64,000 bases of DNA, from contig NZ_CP120635.1 in the NCBI RefSeq assembly GCF_021353295.2, forward strand, positions 2,001,501-2,065,500, in the 5' to 3' direction. This document shows positions 44,347-53,654 of this stretch, piece after piece (within the stretch, counting starts at the first letter, position 1; each line of letters begins with the position of its first letter). Made by a program: the position numbers and the translations under genes. The DNA comes from Pseudodesulfovibrio thermohalotolerans. GTDB lineage: Bacteria > Desulfobacterota > Desulfovibrionia > Desulfovibrionales > Desulfovibrionaceae. The notes beneath the pieces were generated by a model, which searched no databases, had not been told where the DNA came from, and was given only the letters and a program-made list of their open reading frames with translations.

Positions 44347-46084
44347 CTTCCCTCCTGCGAGATTCCTTCAAGGCCAGTAGTTGCAACGCCCTTTCGGTGT
44401 CCCCGCTCTGCTGTGCCTGTCGTATGGCCTCTGTGAGCTGGCGCATGTCCAGCTTTTGCTGTTCCTGCGCGATTGTGCGACAAATATGATTCCATTCCGC
44501 CAGCAGTTCCCGGCCGGAGAGGGTTTCTTCATGCAGTTCTTCGCGGCATTGGATGTAGAAGCCTTTTTCCTGTTCGTTCAGCAGGCTCGCGACATGGCCT
44601 TGCTGCGTCGTTTCGAGCTTCTCCCACAGTGCCTGCGCCCAAGGGGTGCGAAGAATCTGACTCAGTCCTCTTTTGGCCAGTTCCGGCATATAATCCGGAT
44701 ACTGGATCGTAAACCGTAGAAAATACCTATCATCAGCATAGTCCTTGCCGACGCCCATGGCCGGTTGCTGGGCGGCTCGCTGCATTTGTCGAGGCTGCTG
44801 CCGTACGGTGCGCTGTTGCGGTGCCGCTGCACCCGCGTCGCGCCTGAAATCAGCCTCCGACAACCCGAGCCCGCTCACCAGACGGGGCAGGTAATACGCC
44901 CGCAAGGACGGGTCGGACAATTCCGACAAAAAACTCTTGGCCCAAGCCATGATATCCCTGGGGGCGTATTGCTCCCGCAGGGTGTTCATACAAAAGGTCA
45001 ATCCATCCGGGGCCTCGTTCATGCAGACCTCGAATCCTTCCGCTCCCCTGGTCTGGAGCAGACTGTCCACATCCTCGCCGTCCGGCAAGAGGATGGCCTT
45101 GCAGGCCACGCCCTGCAACAGGATCATCCTGCTGGATTTCATGGCCGCCTTTCGTCCCGCTCCGTCGCCGTCGAAGACCAGGTCCACACGCGAACAGAAT
45201 CCGGCCAGCCTCTTCACCTGATCGGCGGTCAGGGCAGTGCCCAAAACGCCGCAGGAGTCGGTGTAGCCGAACTGATGGAGCGATATGACATCCATGTATC
45301 CTTCGGTCAGGATGGCCCGCTTTGTGCGGGTCATGGTGGACCGGGCCAGGTTGAGCCCATACAAGTGGTCGCCCTTCTTGTATATAGGCGTATCCGAGCT
45401 GTTCAGATACTTGGGTTCTCCATCAGTAATAATTCTACCGCCAAAAGCAATAACCCGGCCCGACAAATTTTGTATGGGGAAGATCAATCTTCCACGGAAC
45501 CTATCGTATATATTGCCTTTATCGTTTTTTGACAAAAGACCGGCTTCGACCCCGGATTCAGGACTTCTGCCCTTGGTGCGCAGGAAATTGTCCAATCCGT
45601 GCCAATCGTCGGGCGAATAACCCAGCCCGAACTTGGCTATCATTTCCGGAGTCATCCCCCGGTTGGCGAGGTAGCGGCGGCAATGATCCCCGGATGCCAG
45701 GGACAGGTTCCGCTGAAAAAAACTGTTGGCCTCGTCGTGCATATCGAGAAGCATCTGCTTCCTGGCCTTGCGTTCCGCAGCGTGCGGATCGCGCGGGGCG
45801 GACCCCAGCTCCACACCGCACTCGGCGGCAAGCTGTTCCAAGGATTCCCGAAAATCCAGTCCGTTGATGCGGCCGTAAAAATCAATGACGTCGCCCGACG
45901 CCTGACAACCGAAGCAATAGAAGAAGCCCTCTTCGTCGTTCACGGACATGGAGGGCTTTGTTTCCTGATGAAACGGACATGCGCCCATCCATCGGCCTGA
46001 AACGGGTTTCAGGTCGACATACCGACGCACGATATCCGATATGTTGATTCGGGCCTTAACGGCCTCGACATCACTTCTGTCCAC
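44333..46084 (-). CDS. dnaG: DNA primase
   Basis: A 583-residue primase. The zinc ribbon uses Cys36, His39, Cys57 and Cys60 (CPFH...CFGC). The catalytic core includes [17 protein letters not shown], the TOPRIM motif [15 protein letters not shown] and [15 protein letters not shown] Gln-rich linker near 415-440 precedes the helicase-binding C-terminal domain. It makes RNA primers for replication. The gene follows mutS2 by 21 bases and overlaps rpoD. Confidence 0.98.
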
Positions 46085-46105
46085 CTATAGCCTCCGGCAA
46101 CGCCA

Positions 46106-48400
46106 CTATTTGAGCGTCACTTCGGTCATTCCGTCCCCGCCCCGGTCTTCCGGAGCCAGGGTGAAACTTTCCACCGCCGGGTAATGCTTCAGAAATTCGT
46201 GGACTTCCCGCCGGAGCGCACCGGTCCCCCGACCGTGCACGATCTCCAGTTTGCCCGCGCCCTTGCGCAAGGCTCTGTCCAGTGCCCGCTCCAACTCGCT
46301 AATGGCTTCGTCCGCCCTATTGCCGCGCAGGTCGATTTCAACCACCAAATCGCTCGGGGACGGAGTCTTTGCCCGAGGCTTCGAAGCCTCGGTGGCAACC
46401 TTGTCGGCCGGTCCCAGGTGCTCGGTCTTGACCCACATTGCCACTCCGCCGATGTCGACCTTGGCCTGCTTCTTTTTCCCGTTGATTTCCAGCACGGTAC
46501 CCGACTTGTTCCATGCCGGATACGATACTTTTTGGCCCGGGACAATATCCGAGAAAGAAAAGACGGGGTCTTTTTTGCGTTCCGGGACAACGTCCTCAAT
46601 GCGCAGCCGAGCCTCATGGAGCTTCTTGCGAGCCTCTTTCTGGCCGATACGCTCGCTTTTCCACTGCTTGACGACTTCCTGCGCCTTGGTCTGGACATCC
46701 TTGAGAATCCGGGTGCGTTCCTTTTCGAATTTCTGTTCGAGATTCGCCCGCTTCTTCTCTATGCGAAGGCGCTCGTCTTCAATGGCGTCCAGTTCGGCTT
46801 CTTTTTTCACGGCCATGGCGTTGAGGCGGTCCAGCACGGCGGAGGTGTCGGAACCGTCCAGCAAAAGATATTTCTCGGCCCGTTCCAGTATCGCGGAGGG
46901 CAGGCCATGTTCGCGGGCCACGTCCAAGGCAATGGACGCGCCAACCTGGTCGTAGGCAAGCCTGAACAGCGGCTTCTTAGTGTTCGGGTCAAAGAGGACG
47001 CTGGCGGCCCGGACGCCCTTGGTGGCCATGGCATAGGCCTTGAGGGCCGGAAAATGAGTCGCCGTAAAGGCGGTGGCCCGCTTCTCCATTAGCGAATCAA
47101 TGACAGCCTGGGCCAGGGCCGCGCCCTGTGTCGGATCGGTGCCCGCGCCAAACTCGTCGAGAATGAACAGGGAGCGTTCGTCCACCATGTCCCAGACCCG
47201 CCGCAGGTATTGAATCTGGGCGGTAAAGGTGGAAACGTTTTCCTCCAGGGATTGTTCATCACCCATGATGACGAAAATATCGCGCCACATAGGCAGGGAG
47301 CTGCCTTCCGCAACCGGAACCGGGAGTCCGGAAAAAACCATCAGGCCGATGAGCCCCATGGTCTTGAGGCAGACCGTCTTGCCGCCCGCGTTGCCGCCGC
47401 TGACGATCATGGCTTTCTGGTCGTCCAGCAGCTCGATGTTCACCGGATGGACCGATTCGTCGGTCAGGGCCAAGAGCGGATGACGGGCCTTGAGCAACTT
47501 CGGCGCGCCCTCCTCCTCTACATAGATGGTCCGGCCGTCATAGGCGGCGGCCAACTGGACCTTGGCCATGAGCACATCCAGCGTGACCAGCCCGTCGTAA
47601 GCTTCGCGCACCTGATCCTGTTCCTGGCGAACCAGGGAGGTAAGGTATTGAAGGACCTTGTATTCTTCGGCCCGTTCCTCGCGCTTCAACTCCTGAAGCC
47701 TGTTGTTGGTCTCCACCAGGAAAAGGGGCTCGAAATAACAAGTCTCGCCGGTTTGCGAGTAGTCGTGGATAATGCCCTTGGTCTTGTTCTTGTAGTTCGC
47801 CTTGATGGGCATCACGTACCGATCGGACGAGATGGTCATGAACTCGTCCTGCATGGCCGCGCTCATGTTTTCCTGAAGGATAAAATCCTTGACCCGTTTG
47901 GTGCAACGCTGATGGATGGACCGGATCTCCTGGCGCACGGCCAGCAGGTCCGGAGAACTTTCATCCTTGATCTGCCCTTCGGCGTCGAGACAACGGCCGA
48001 TGCCGGACACGGTCTTCTGCGGCCAGGCGTAAGCGAAGAGTTCCTCTTCGAGCACATCCCAACCGCGGTCGGGAAATCCGGTCAGAGAATCCCGGGCGTC
48101 CCGGGCCAGATCGAGAATAATCTTGAGAGCAAAGAGCGCGTCCTGGTCGAGTACCGCCAGTTCACTTCCCAAATGCGGGAAGATGCCGCCGAGCTCGGGG
48201 AAAGGACGCATGCGGAAGCCGGACTCGCCCACCCAGGCCGCAGCCTGATCGAACAGGGAACCTGCCCGCCGTACGGCCGCGAGGGTATCGTAAGGGCGGA
48301 TGGCCGAGCACGCGTCAACACCGGGTTCGGACACGGCGAAACCGGACAGTGCCCCAAGAATCTTGGGGAACTCCAATACTTGGAAAGTTCTGGACTCCAT
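46106..48400 (-). CDS. mutS2: endonuclease MutS2
   Basis: A 764-residue MutS2: no mismatch-binding domain, an ATPase with Walker A SGGNAGGKT and LFILDEFGAGTDPTQGAALA, a long coiled coil (about 500-620) and a C-terminal Smr nuclease domain with EIDLRGNRADEA and HGRGTGALR. Roles known for the family are suppression of recombination and splitting of collided ribosomes. ATG 48400 (MESRTFQVLEF) is preferred; an in-frame TTG at 48427 would start inside the yqeY stop. It lies between yqeY and dnaG. Confidence 0.95.
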   Translation of the reverse strand: MESRTFQVLEFPKILGALSGFAVSEPGVDACSAIRPYDTLAAVRRAGSLFDQAAAWVGESGFRMRPFPELGGIFPHLGSELAVLDQDALFALKIILDLARDARDSLTGFPDRGWDVLEEELFAYAWPQKTVSGIGRCLDAEGQIKDESSPDLLAVRQEIRSIHQRCTKRVKDFILQENMSAAMQDEFMTISSDRYVMPIKANYKNKTKGIIHDYSQTGETCYFEPLFLVETNNRLQELKREERAEEYKVLQYLTSLVRQEQDQVREAYDGLVTLDVLMAKVQLAAAYDGRTIYVEEEGAPKLLKARHPLLALTDESVHPVNIELLDDQKAMIVSGGNAGGKTVCLKTMGLIGLMVFSGLPVPVAEGSSLPMWRDIFVIMGDEQSLEENVSTFTAQIQYLRRVWDMVDERSLFILDEFGAGTDPTQGAALAQAVIDSLMEKRATAFTATHFPALKAYAMATKGVRAASVLFDPNTKKPLFRLAYDQVGASIALDVAREHGLPSAILERAEKYLLLDGSDTSAVLDRLNAMAVKKEAELDAIEDERLRIEKKRANLEQKFEKERTRILKDVQTKAQEVVKQWKSERIGQKEARKKLHEARLRIEDVVPERKKDPVFSFSDIVPGQKVSYPAWNKSGTVLEINGKKKQAKVDIGGVAMWVKTEHLGPADKVATEASKPRAKTPSPSDLVVEIDLRGNRADEAISELERALDRALRKGAGKLEIVHGRGTGALRREVHEFLKHYPAVESFTLAPEDRGGDGMTEVTLK

Positions 48401-48423
48401 GGATGAGCCGGGCTGTTGAAAAT

Positions 48424-48870
48424 TCAAGAGAGCTTGGACTTTACCAGTCCGCTGGCCTTTTTGCCGTCGATCTGTCCCTTGTACGCACCGAGCACGGCCT
48501 GCATCACCTTGCCCATGTCGGCCATGGAAGATGCTCCAAGGTCGGCAATGGCCTTGTCGATGGCGGCGGAGAGGTCCTCGTCGGAGAGCTGCTTGGGCAG
48601 ATACACTTCGAGGGCGGCGAGTTCTTCGGCTTCGACCTGGGCAAGGTCGTCCCGTCCCGCTTTGGAGTACTGGTCAAAGGAGTCCTTGCGCTGCTTGACC
48701 TGCTTGGCGATGAGATCGAGAACGATCTCGTCGGAAAGGTCTTGCGCCTTATCCTCGACCATACGGTTTTTAATGGCCGTCTTGAGATGTCTCAAGACGG
48801 CCACTTTTACCGTAGCTTTGGCCTTATAGGCCTCTATGTAGTCTTTGTCTATTTGCTTTGACAGACTCAT
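48424..48870 (-). CDS. yqeY: GatB/YqeY domain protein
   Basis: A 148-residue helical protein of the YqeY family (MSLSKQIDKDYIEAYKAKA...VAVLRHLKTAIKNR, LPKQLSDEDL, ADMGKVMQAVLGAYKGQIDGKKAS). The domain also ends GatB, where it contacts tRNA; the role of the free form is not settled. It stands 3 bases after rpsU, a common pairing in bacteria. Confidence 0.93.
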   Translation of the reverse strand: MSLSKQIDKDYIEAYKAKATVKVAVLRHLKTAIKNRMVEDKAQDLSDEIVLDLIAKQVKQRKDSFDQYSKAGRDDLAQVEAEELAALEVYLPKQLSDEDLSAAIDKAIADLGASSMADMGKVMQAVLGAYKGQIDGKKASGLVKSKLS

Positions 48871-48873
48871 AAT

Positions 48874-49074
48874 CTACATGCTGCGCATCTTGCGCATTTT
48901 TTTGGCGAGCCTCTTCTTGGCGGCAGCTTTCTTTTTCTTCTTCTGCACGCTGGGCTTCTCGTAGTGCTGACGTTTCTTCAGCTCGGACAGAATTCCGGCC
49001 TTCTCGACCTGCTTCTTGAAGCGACGCAGGGAGATGTCGAAATTGTCGTTATCGTCAAAATACACTCCGGGCAA
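48874..49074 (-). CDS. rpsU: 30S ribosomal protein S21
   Basis: A 66-residue, very basic protein with [33 protein letters not shown], typical of S21. The start is TTG 49074; this is set by a near-perfect ribosome site GAGGAGGTGA (complement of 49081-49090) about 8 bases upstream. A small GCCCG/CGGGC hairpin (49099-49116) lies just before the ribosome site, and TATATA (49139-49144) may be part of a promoter. It is the first gene of rpsU-yqeY-mutS2-dnaG-rpoD. Confidence 0.95.
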   Translation of the reverse strand: MPGVYFDDNDNFDISLRRFKKQVEKAGILSELKKRQHYEKPSVQKKKKKAAAKKRLAKKMRKMRSM

Positions 49075-49080
49075 TGAGAA

Positions 49081-49090
49081 TCACCTCCTC
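49081..49090 (-). promoter_or_regulatory. strong ribosome-binding site deciding the rpsU TTG start
   Basis: GAGGAGGTGA on the minus strand can pair along nearly its full length with the 3' end of 16S rRNA. It compensates for the TTG start. Confidence 0.8.
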
Positions 49091-49198
49091 GGTGAACCGC
49101 CCGCTCTTTGTCGGGCTGGCGAAATAAGAGACACTTGATATATACAAAAATCAGAAAAAGCAACCATAAAAAGCGGACAAGGCAAAAAAACGGACATG

Positions 49199-49237
49199 AA
49201 AAAAGGGCCGTCCGGCAATGCGCGGGCAGGCCCTTTT
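49199..49237 (-). terminator. terminator of the HU - small membrane protein unit
   Basis: AAAAGGGCC (49229-49237 on the minus strand) pairs with GGCCCTTTT (49201-49209), with a 19-base partly paired loop and six T on the minus strand. Confidence 0.75.
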
Positions 49238-49258
49238 GATATCGTTGATGTCCGGGGA

Positions 49259-49432
49259 CTAGTGTTCCGCCTTTTTCGCGTCACGCAGGGACTGCAGGAC
49301 CGTGACCGTCAGGGCGACTCCGATTACGCCGAGGACGATATACAGAACGCCGAAGAAGACGAAATGGTCAGGCATCCACCAAGGAAGATCCATTGGCAGC
49401 GGGCTGTGAACGGTTTCACCGTGAATCATCAT
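49259..49432 (-). CDS. small single-pass membrane protein of unknown function
   Basis: A 57-residue gene below the usual length cut-off. It starts MMIHGETVHSPLPMDLPWW, has one hydrophobic segment (about 24-46) and ends with a charged tail LRDAKKAEH. A GGAG ribosome site lies 5 bases before the first ATG, and the gene begins 12 bases after the HU gene and ends shortly before a terminator, so it is very probably real and co-transcribed with HU. I do not recognise a family. Confidence 0.75.
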   Translation of the reverse strand: MMIHGETVHSPLPMDLPWWMPDHFVFFGVLYIVLGVIGVALTVTVLQSLRDAKKAEH

Positions 49433-49444
49433 ATTATCTCCAGG

Positions 49445-49717
49445 CTAGTTGACGGCATCCTTGAGAATCTTGCCAGGACGGAACTTGACGACCTTGGTCT
49501 CGGGAATCTTGAGTTCGAGACCAGTGCGGGGATTGCGTCCCACGCGGGCTTTGCGGAGCTCCACGACGAAGGTGCCGAACCCGGTCAGGGTAAGCTTGCC
49601 TTCGGAAACCAGAGTACTTTCAACGGCCTCCAGGAACGCATTTAGCGCGCGCTCGGCATTCGCTTTGGTCAGATTGGCCTTTTCCGCAATTTTGACAACC
49701 AATTCAGCCTTTGTCAT
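49445..49717 (-). CDS. HU family DNA-binding protein
   Basis: A 90-residue nucleoid protein starting MTKAELVVKIAEKANLTK, with the DNA-binding arm GRNPRTGLELKIPETKVVKFRPGK. It binds and bends DNA with little sequence preference as a dimer. A strong GGAGG ribosome site lies upstream. A second, different HU/IHF-type gene is at 62548, so this genome has at least two. Confidence 0.94.
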   Translation of the reverse strand: MTKAELVVKIAEKANLTKANAERALNAFLEAVESTLVSEGKLTLTGFGTFVVELRKARVGRNPRTGLELKIPETKVVKFRPGKILKDAVN

Positions 49718-49774
49718 CAGTCCTTCCTCCTCGGTGAAATAATAACCTGATGGTATTAGTTAAGTGCAGCCAGA

Positions 49775-49792
49775 GCACAAAATATTTTTTGC
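49775..49792. promoter_or_regulatory. AT-rich palindrome upstream of the HU gene
   Basis: GCACAAAAT|ATTTTTTGC is an 18-base near-palindrome (one mismatched pair), 58-75 bases before the HU start codon, in the likely promoter region. It may bind a regulator. The rest of the 276-base gap up to rsmA shows no gene and no clear terminator. Confidence 0.35.
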
Positions 49793-49993
49793 ACCCTGTT
49801 TCCGTCACCAACTCACCTCTTGGCCTTTAAATGAACTTTCGAGCCGTGTCCAGCCCGAGTGTCGGAAAAAGTCGAAAAAAACTACGCTATATGGTGCTTT
49901 CTGGCCATTTCGTTCCCGCATTTTTCGCGCTTGGCGCAGCCCTTTCCACACCACTGAGGATCGGTATCCAACGGGAACTTGTGAAAAATTGTA

Positions 49994-50779
49994 CTAATAT
50001 ATTAAGGAAAGTGAACGAAATTGCGTTGGAGTAAGGTTTTCCGGCCGCAACGAAGGGCTCACGCCCTCTTTTTGGAACCATTCTTCGATTTCCGGCTTCA
50101 TACGCTTCCGCAGGATGGTCGAAATCTGTTTGCGCCGCTGTTGAAAAAGAAGCTTGACGAGCCCGGACAGCCTCTCCCGATCCACGGGGCGGTCCGTCAG
50201 CGGGAACGGATCGAAGCGGACAACGGCCGAGTCGACCTTGGGGCGGGGGCGGAACACCGTGGGCGGCACCTTGAAAAGATACCGGGTATCGCAATAGTTC
50301 TTCACCCAGGCGGTAAGTCCGCCGTAAGCCTTGGTACCGGGTTCGGCAGTCAGTCTCAGGGCCACTTCATGCTGCACCATGAACACCGCCCGCGAAAGAG
50401 TCTCCACCTTGCTGACGATGTCCCAGATAAGCTTGGAGCCGACATTGTACGGGAGATTCCCGATGATCTTGCACGGACCAGTGTCGTTCAATTCATCCCA
50501 GGGGAACTTGAGGGCGTCCGTTCTCACCACGTCCAGGCCGGGCCAGCGTTCTGCGAGCCTATCAGCCAGATCATAGTCCATCTCCAGCGCGCGAAGCCTG
50601 CGCGCCCCGGTTTCCACCAGGTGTTCGGTCAACGCGCCCTGCCCCGGCCCTATTTCTATAATATAATCGTCTGCGGACGGCGCCAAGGCGTCCACGATCT
50701 TGCGGCAGATGTTCGGGTCGGTCAGGAAGTTTTGGCCAAGGCTTTTCTTGGCCCGATGCGGCGGGTCTTGTCGTGGCAT
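49994..50779 (-). CDS. rsmA: 16S rRNA (adenine1518-N6/adenine1519-N6)-dimethyltransferase
   Basis: A 261-residue KsgA-type enzyme. KKSLGQNFLTDPNICRKI, the SAM site IEIGPGQGALTEHL, the catalytic NLPYNVGSKLI and FRPRPKVDSAVVRF are present. It dimethylates the two conserved adenines near the 3' end of 16S rRNA. ATG 50779 follows GGAGAAC; the frame is open 23 codons further but without family character. It reads divergently from apt. Confidence 0.96.
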   Translation of the reverse strand: MPRQDPPHRAKKSLGQNFLTDPNICRKIVDALAPSADDYIIEIGPGQGALTEHLVETGARRLRALEMDYDLADRLAERWPGLDVVRTDALKFPWDELNDTGPCKIIGNLPYNVGSKLIWDIVSKVETLSRAVFMVQHEVALRLTAEPGTKAYGGLTAWVKNYCDTRYLFKVPPTVFRPRPKVDSAVVRFDPFPLTDRPVDRERLSGLVKLLFQQRRKQISTILRKRMKPEIEEWFQKEGVSPSLRPENLTPTQFRSLSLIY

Positions 50780-50892
50780 GTGTGTTCTCCGTTGCACACG
50801 GATAGCGAAAGCCCGCCCGGCTGGCAACAGCATTGACACATTCTCCATGAAAAACGTATGAATCCTCGGTATTCATTCCATGAGGAGGATTC

Positions 50893-51414
50893 ATGAATTT
50901 ACGTCATTATGTGCGGGACATCCCGGACTATCCCAAAAAAGGGATCACTTTTTACGATATCACGCCTATTCTGAGCTCCCCCAAGGCGTTCGGCTACGTC
51001 ATCGACCAAATGTACGAAAAGTACAAGGACCTCGGGATTAACAAGATAGTGGCCGCCGACGCGCGAGGATTCATCTTCGGCGCGCCCCTGGCGCTTAAGA
51101 TGGACGTCAGCTTCGTGCCCATCCGCAAACCCGGAAAACTGCCGTTCAAGAACCGTTGCGTCACCTACGATCTCGAATACGGCTCCGATACTCTTTGTAT
51201 GCATGTGGACGCCATTGAGGAAGGCGACAAGGTCCTGCTTATTGATGACCTGCTCGCCACGGGCGGTACGGCGGAAGGCATGATAAAGCTGGTCCGTGAG
51301 GCTGGCGGCGATATCGTTGGTGCGGGCTTCGTCATCCAGCTTTCTTTCCTGGATGGAGATGAGGTCATGCGCGCGGCCGATGTAAAACATGATTTTCTCC
51401 TGGAAATCGAATAG
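50893..51414 (+). CDS. apt: adenine phosphoribosyltransferase
   Basis: A 173-residue enzyme making AMP from adenine and PRPP. RDIPDYPKKGITFYDITPIL, the adenine site ADARGFIFGAPLA and the PRPP loop VLLIDDLLATGGTAEGM are clear. A GAGGAGG ribosome site precedes ATG. It starts an operon with mtnP and mtaD: adenine released by methylthioadenosine phosphorylase is its substrate. Confidence 0.96.
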   Translation: MNLRHYVRDIPDYPKKGITFYDITPILSSPKAFGYVIDQMYEKYKDLGINKIVAADARGFIFGAPLALKMDVSFVPIRKPGKLPFKNRCVTYDLEYGSDTLCMHVDAIEEGDKVLLIDDLLATGGTAEGMIKLVREAGGDIVGAGFVIQLSFLDGDEVMRAADVKHDFLLEIE

Positions 51415-51426
51415 GAAGGCTCAACC

Positions 51427-52176
51427 ATGACCAAGATAGGGATCATCGGGGGCAGCGGTCTGGACAATCCGGACCTGTTGCGAGACGCCCGAGACATTGA
51501 GGTGGACACCCCATTCGGCAAGCCCTCCTCCCCGTTGAAGACGGGAACCATCGCGGACCGGGAAGTGGTCCTCCTCGCCCGGCACGGCCGCGAGCACACC
51601 ATCCCGCCCACCTTCGTCAATTATCGGGCTAACATCCGGGCTCTTCAGGACGCAGGCTGCACCAGCATTCTGGCCACCACGGCCTGCGGCTCCCTGCGTG
51701 AGGAGATCGACCGGGGCCACCTGGTCATCCTGGATCAGTTCATCGATTTCACCCGACACAGGCCGGTTTCCTTCTTCGAGGAATTCCAGCCGCATGGAGC
51801 CGTGCACACGGCCATGGCCGATCCGTTCGACGAGAATCTGCGCGGCCTGTTCAATCGGGCGTGCGACAAGCTCGGCCTGATTCATCACAAAACAGGCACG
51901 GTCATCACCATCGAGGGTTCACGGTTCTCCACCAGGGCCGAGTCCAACATGTTCCGCCTGTGGGGGGCGGACGTCATCAACATGAGCGTCGCGCCGGAGT
52001 GCATCCTGGCCAACGAAGCGGGCCTGCCTTACGGCGCCGTGGCCATGAGCACGGACTACGACTGCTGGAAGACCGACGAGGCTCCCGTCACCTGGGAGGA
52101 GATTCTCGAAGTCTTCAAAGGCAACGTGGAAAAGGTCACGTCGCTTTTGGTCGAAGTCATTTCCAGCATGGATTAA
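51427..52176 (+). CDS. mtnP: S-methyl-5'-thioadenosine phosphorylase
   Basis: A 249-residue class II purine nucleoside phosphorylase family enzyme. IGIIGGSGLDN, LARHGREHTIPP, TIEGSRFSTRAES and INMSVAPECILANEAGLPYG fit, and the purine-site DYDCW favours methylthioadenosine over inosine. It splits methylthioadenosine to adenine and methylthioribose-1-phosphate. It lies 12 bases after apt and 3 bases before mtaD. Confidence 0.93.
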   Translation: MTKIGIIGGSGLDNPDLLRDARDIEVDTPFGKPSSPLKTGTIADREVVLLARHGREHTIPPTFVNYRANIRALQDAGCTSILATTACGSLREEIDRGHLVILDQFIDFTRHRPVSFFEEFQPHGAVHTAMADPFDENLRGLFNRACDKLGLIHHKTGTVITIEGSRFSTRAESNMFRLWGADVINMSVAPECILANEAGLPYGAVAMSTDYDCWKTDEAPVTWEEILEVFKGNVEKVTSLLVEVISSMD

Positions 52177-52179
52177 CGC

Positions 52180-53526
52180 ATGTCCACTCCCGCCGCAAAA
52201 GCCACTCCTGCTGCCTGCGACCTGCTGGTCCGTGCCGACGCCATCGTCACCCAGGACGACGAACGGCGCGTCCTGACAGACGCGGCCGTTGCCGTGCGCA
52301 ACGGACTTGTGCTTGAAACGGGCGATTACACGGACCTTGAAGCAAACTACGAACCAGCCCGGCGGCTGGACATGTCGGGCAAGATGCTCCTGCCCGGATT
52401 GGTCAATGGGCACACACACCTGCCCATGACTCTGTTGAGAGGATTTGCCGACGACCTTCCGCTCATGGAATGGCTGGAGCGGCATATCTGGCCGGTTGAA
52501 GCGCATCTGGACGAGGACTTGCTCCGCATCGGCGCTCAACTGGGCTGTGCCGAACTCATCCGCACGGGATGCACGGCCTTCATGAACGGCTATTTCCATG
52601 AACACGTCACGGGCGAAGCCGCATCGAACTGCGGCCTGCGAGCGGTCCTAGGCGAGGGATTCTTCAACTTTCCCTCTCCCTTCTTCCCCTCTGCCGAGGC
52701 GTGCTGGGAAACCATACTGAAACTGGAGGGCCGGTTTCGCGGCGATCCGCTGATCCGCACGGTGGTCACGCCCCATGCTGCCTTCACCGTGTCGCCCGAG
52801 ATTCTCAAGGCGAGTTTCGAGTTGGCCGAGAAGTTGGATGTCCCATGGCAGACCCATCTGGCCGAATCCCCCACGGAAACGTCCGCTTGCCAAGGCAAAT
52901 ACGGTATGCGCCCGGTCGAAATCCTGCGCAGGAACGGTCTCCTTTCACCGCGCGCGACCCTGCACCATTGCGTGGACGTGACCGACGAAGAGATCGGGCA
53001 GCTTGCCGGGGCCGGGGTAAACGTGGTCCACAATCCGGCATCAAACCTGAAACTCTGCTCCGGCATGTCCCCGGTGCAGAAGATGCTCGACGCAGGCGTC
53101 AACGTGGGCCTGGGCACGGACGGCGCATCGAGCAACAACCAATTGAACATGTTCCGCGACATGGGGCTGGCCGCCCTGCTGGGCAAGGTGCGCATGGGAG
53201 ACGCCTCGGCGGTAAACGCCCAGACCGCCCTGGACATGGCAACCCGCCGCTCGGCCCGCTGCATCGGCTGGCCCGAGCTGGGCCGGATCGAGGCGGGATA
53301 CCCGGCGGACATGATCGCTCTGGATCTTTCCTCGCCCAATCTCATGCCCGTGTTCAGCCACGTATCCCACGCGGTCTACGCCGCGACAGGCATGGAAGTG
53401 TGCATGACGATGGTTGCGGGCGAGGTATTGTACCTGTATGGCGAGTTTCGGACCCTTGATATCAGCGGCCTTCGCAAGGAAGCGACACGGTGCGCAAAAT
53501 GGGTTCGGCACGCCTCCGAAAACTGA
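52180..53526 (+). CDS. mtaD: 5-methylthioadenosine / S-adenosylhomocysteine deaminase
   Basis: A 448-residue amidohydrolase with the metal ligands in NGHTHLPM, WQTHLAES, LHHCVDV and GTDGASSNN. Overall pattern fits MtaD, which deaminates methylthioadenosine and S-adenosylhomocysteine to the inosine forms. In this operon both a phosphorylase and a deaminase act on methylthioadenosine, so the cell can route it either to adenine (via apt) or to the inosyl compound. Other amidohydrolase substrates cannot be excluded. Confidence 0.88.
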   Translation: MSTPAAKATPAACDLLVRADAIVTQDDERRVLTDAAVAVRNGLVLETGDYTDLEANYEPARRLDMSGKMLLPGLVNGHTHLPMTLLRGFADDLPLMEWLERHIWPVEAHLDEDLLRIGAQLGCAELIRTGCTAFMNGYFHEHVTGEAASNCGLRAVLGEGFFNFPSPFFPSAEACWETILKLEGRFRGDPLIRTVVTPHAAFTVSPEILKASFELAEKLDVPWQTHLAESPTETSACQGKYGMRPVEILRRNGLLSPRATLHHCVDVTDEEIGQLAGAGVNVVHNPASNLKLCSGMSPVQKMLDAGVNVGLGTDGASSNNQLNMFRDMGLAALLGKVRMGDASAVNAQTALDMATRRSARCIGWPELGRIEAGYPADMIALDLSSPNLMPVFSHVSHAVYAATGMEVCMTMVAGEVLYLYGEFRTLDISGLRKEATRCAKWVRHASEN

Positions 53527-53543
53527 AAAAGACAGCAAATAGC

Positions 53544-53573
53544 TTGACAACACCCACCATGGGTGCATATCGA
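53544..53573 (+). promoter_or_regulatory. promoter with embedded inverted repeat before the PxxKW gene
   Basis: A consensus TTGACA (53544-53549) is followed after 18 bases by TATCGA (53568-53573). Between them lies ACCCA-CCA-TGGGT (53552-53564), a perfect inverted repeat placed where a repressor or activator could act on the spacer. Confidence 0.45.
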
Positions 53574-53654
53574 AGTCTGCTCTTGCACCAATATGAAATT
53601 ACGTATGCCGCTGGCATCCTGTGAGCCGCATTATTTTTAGGAGGAAGGCACGAC

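Noticed and set aside
49764..49997. 77-codon plus-strand frame between HU and rsmA
   Set aside because: Lies in promoter/intergenic sequence, no ribosome site, odd composition.
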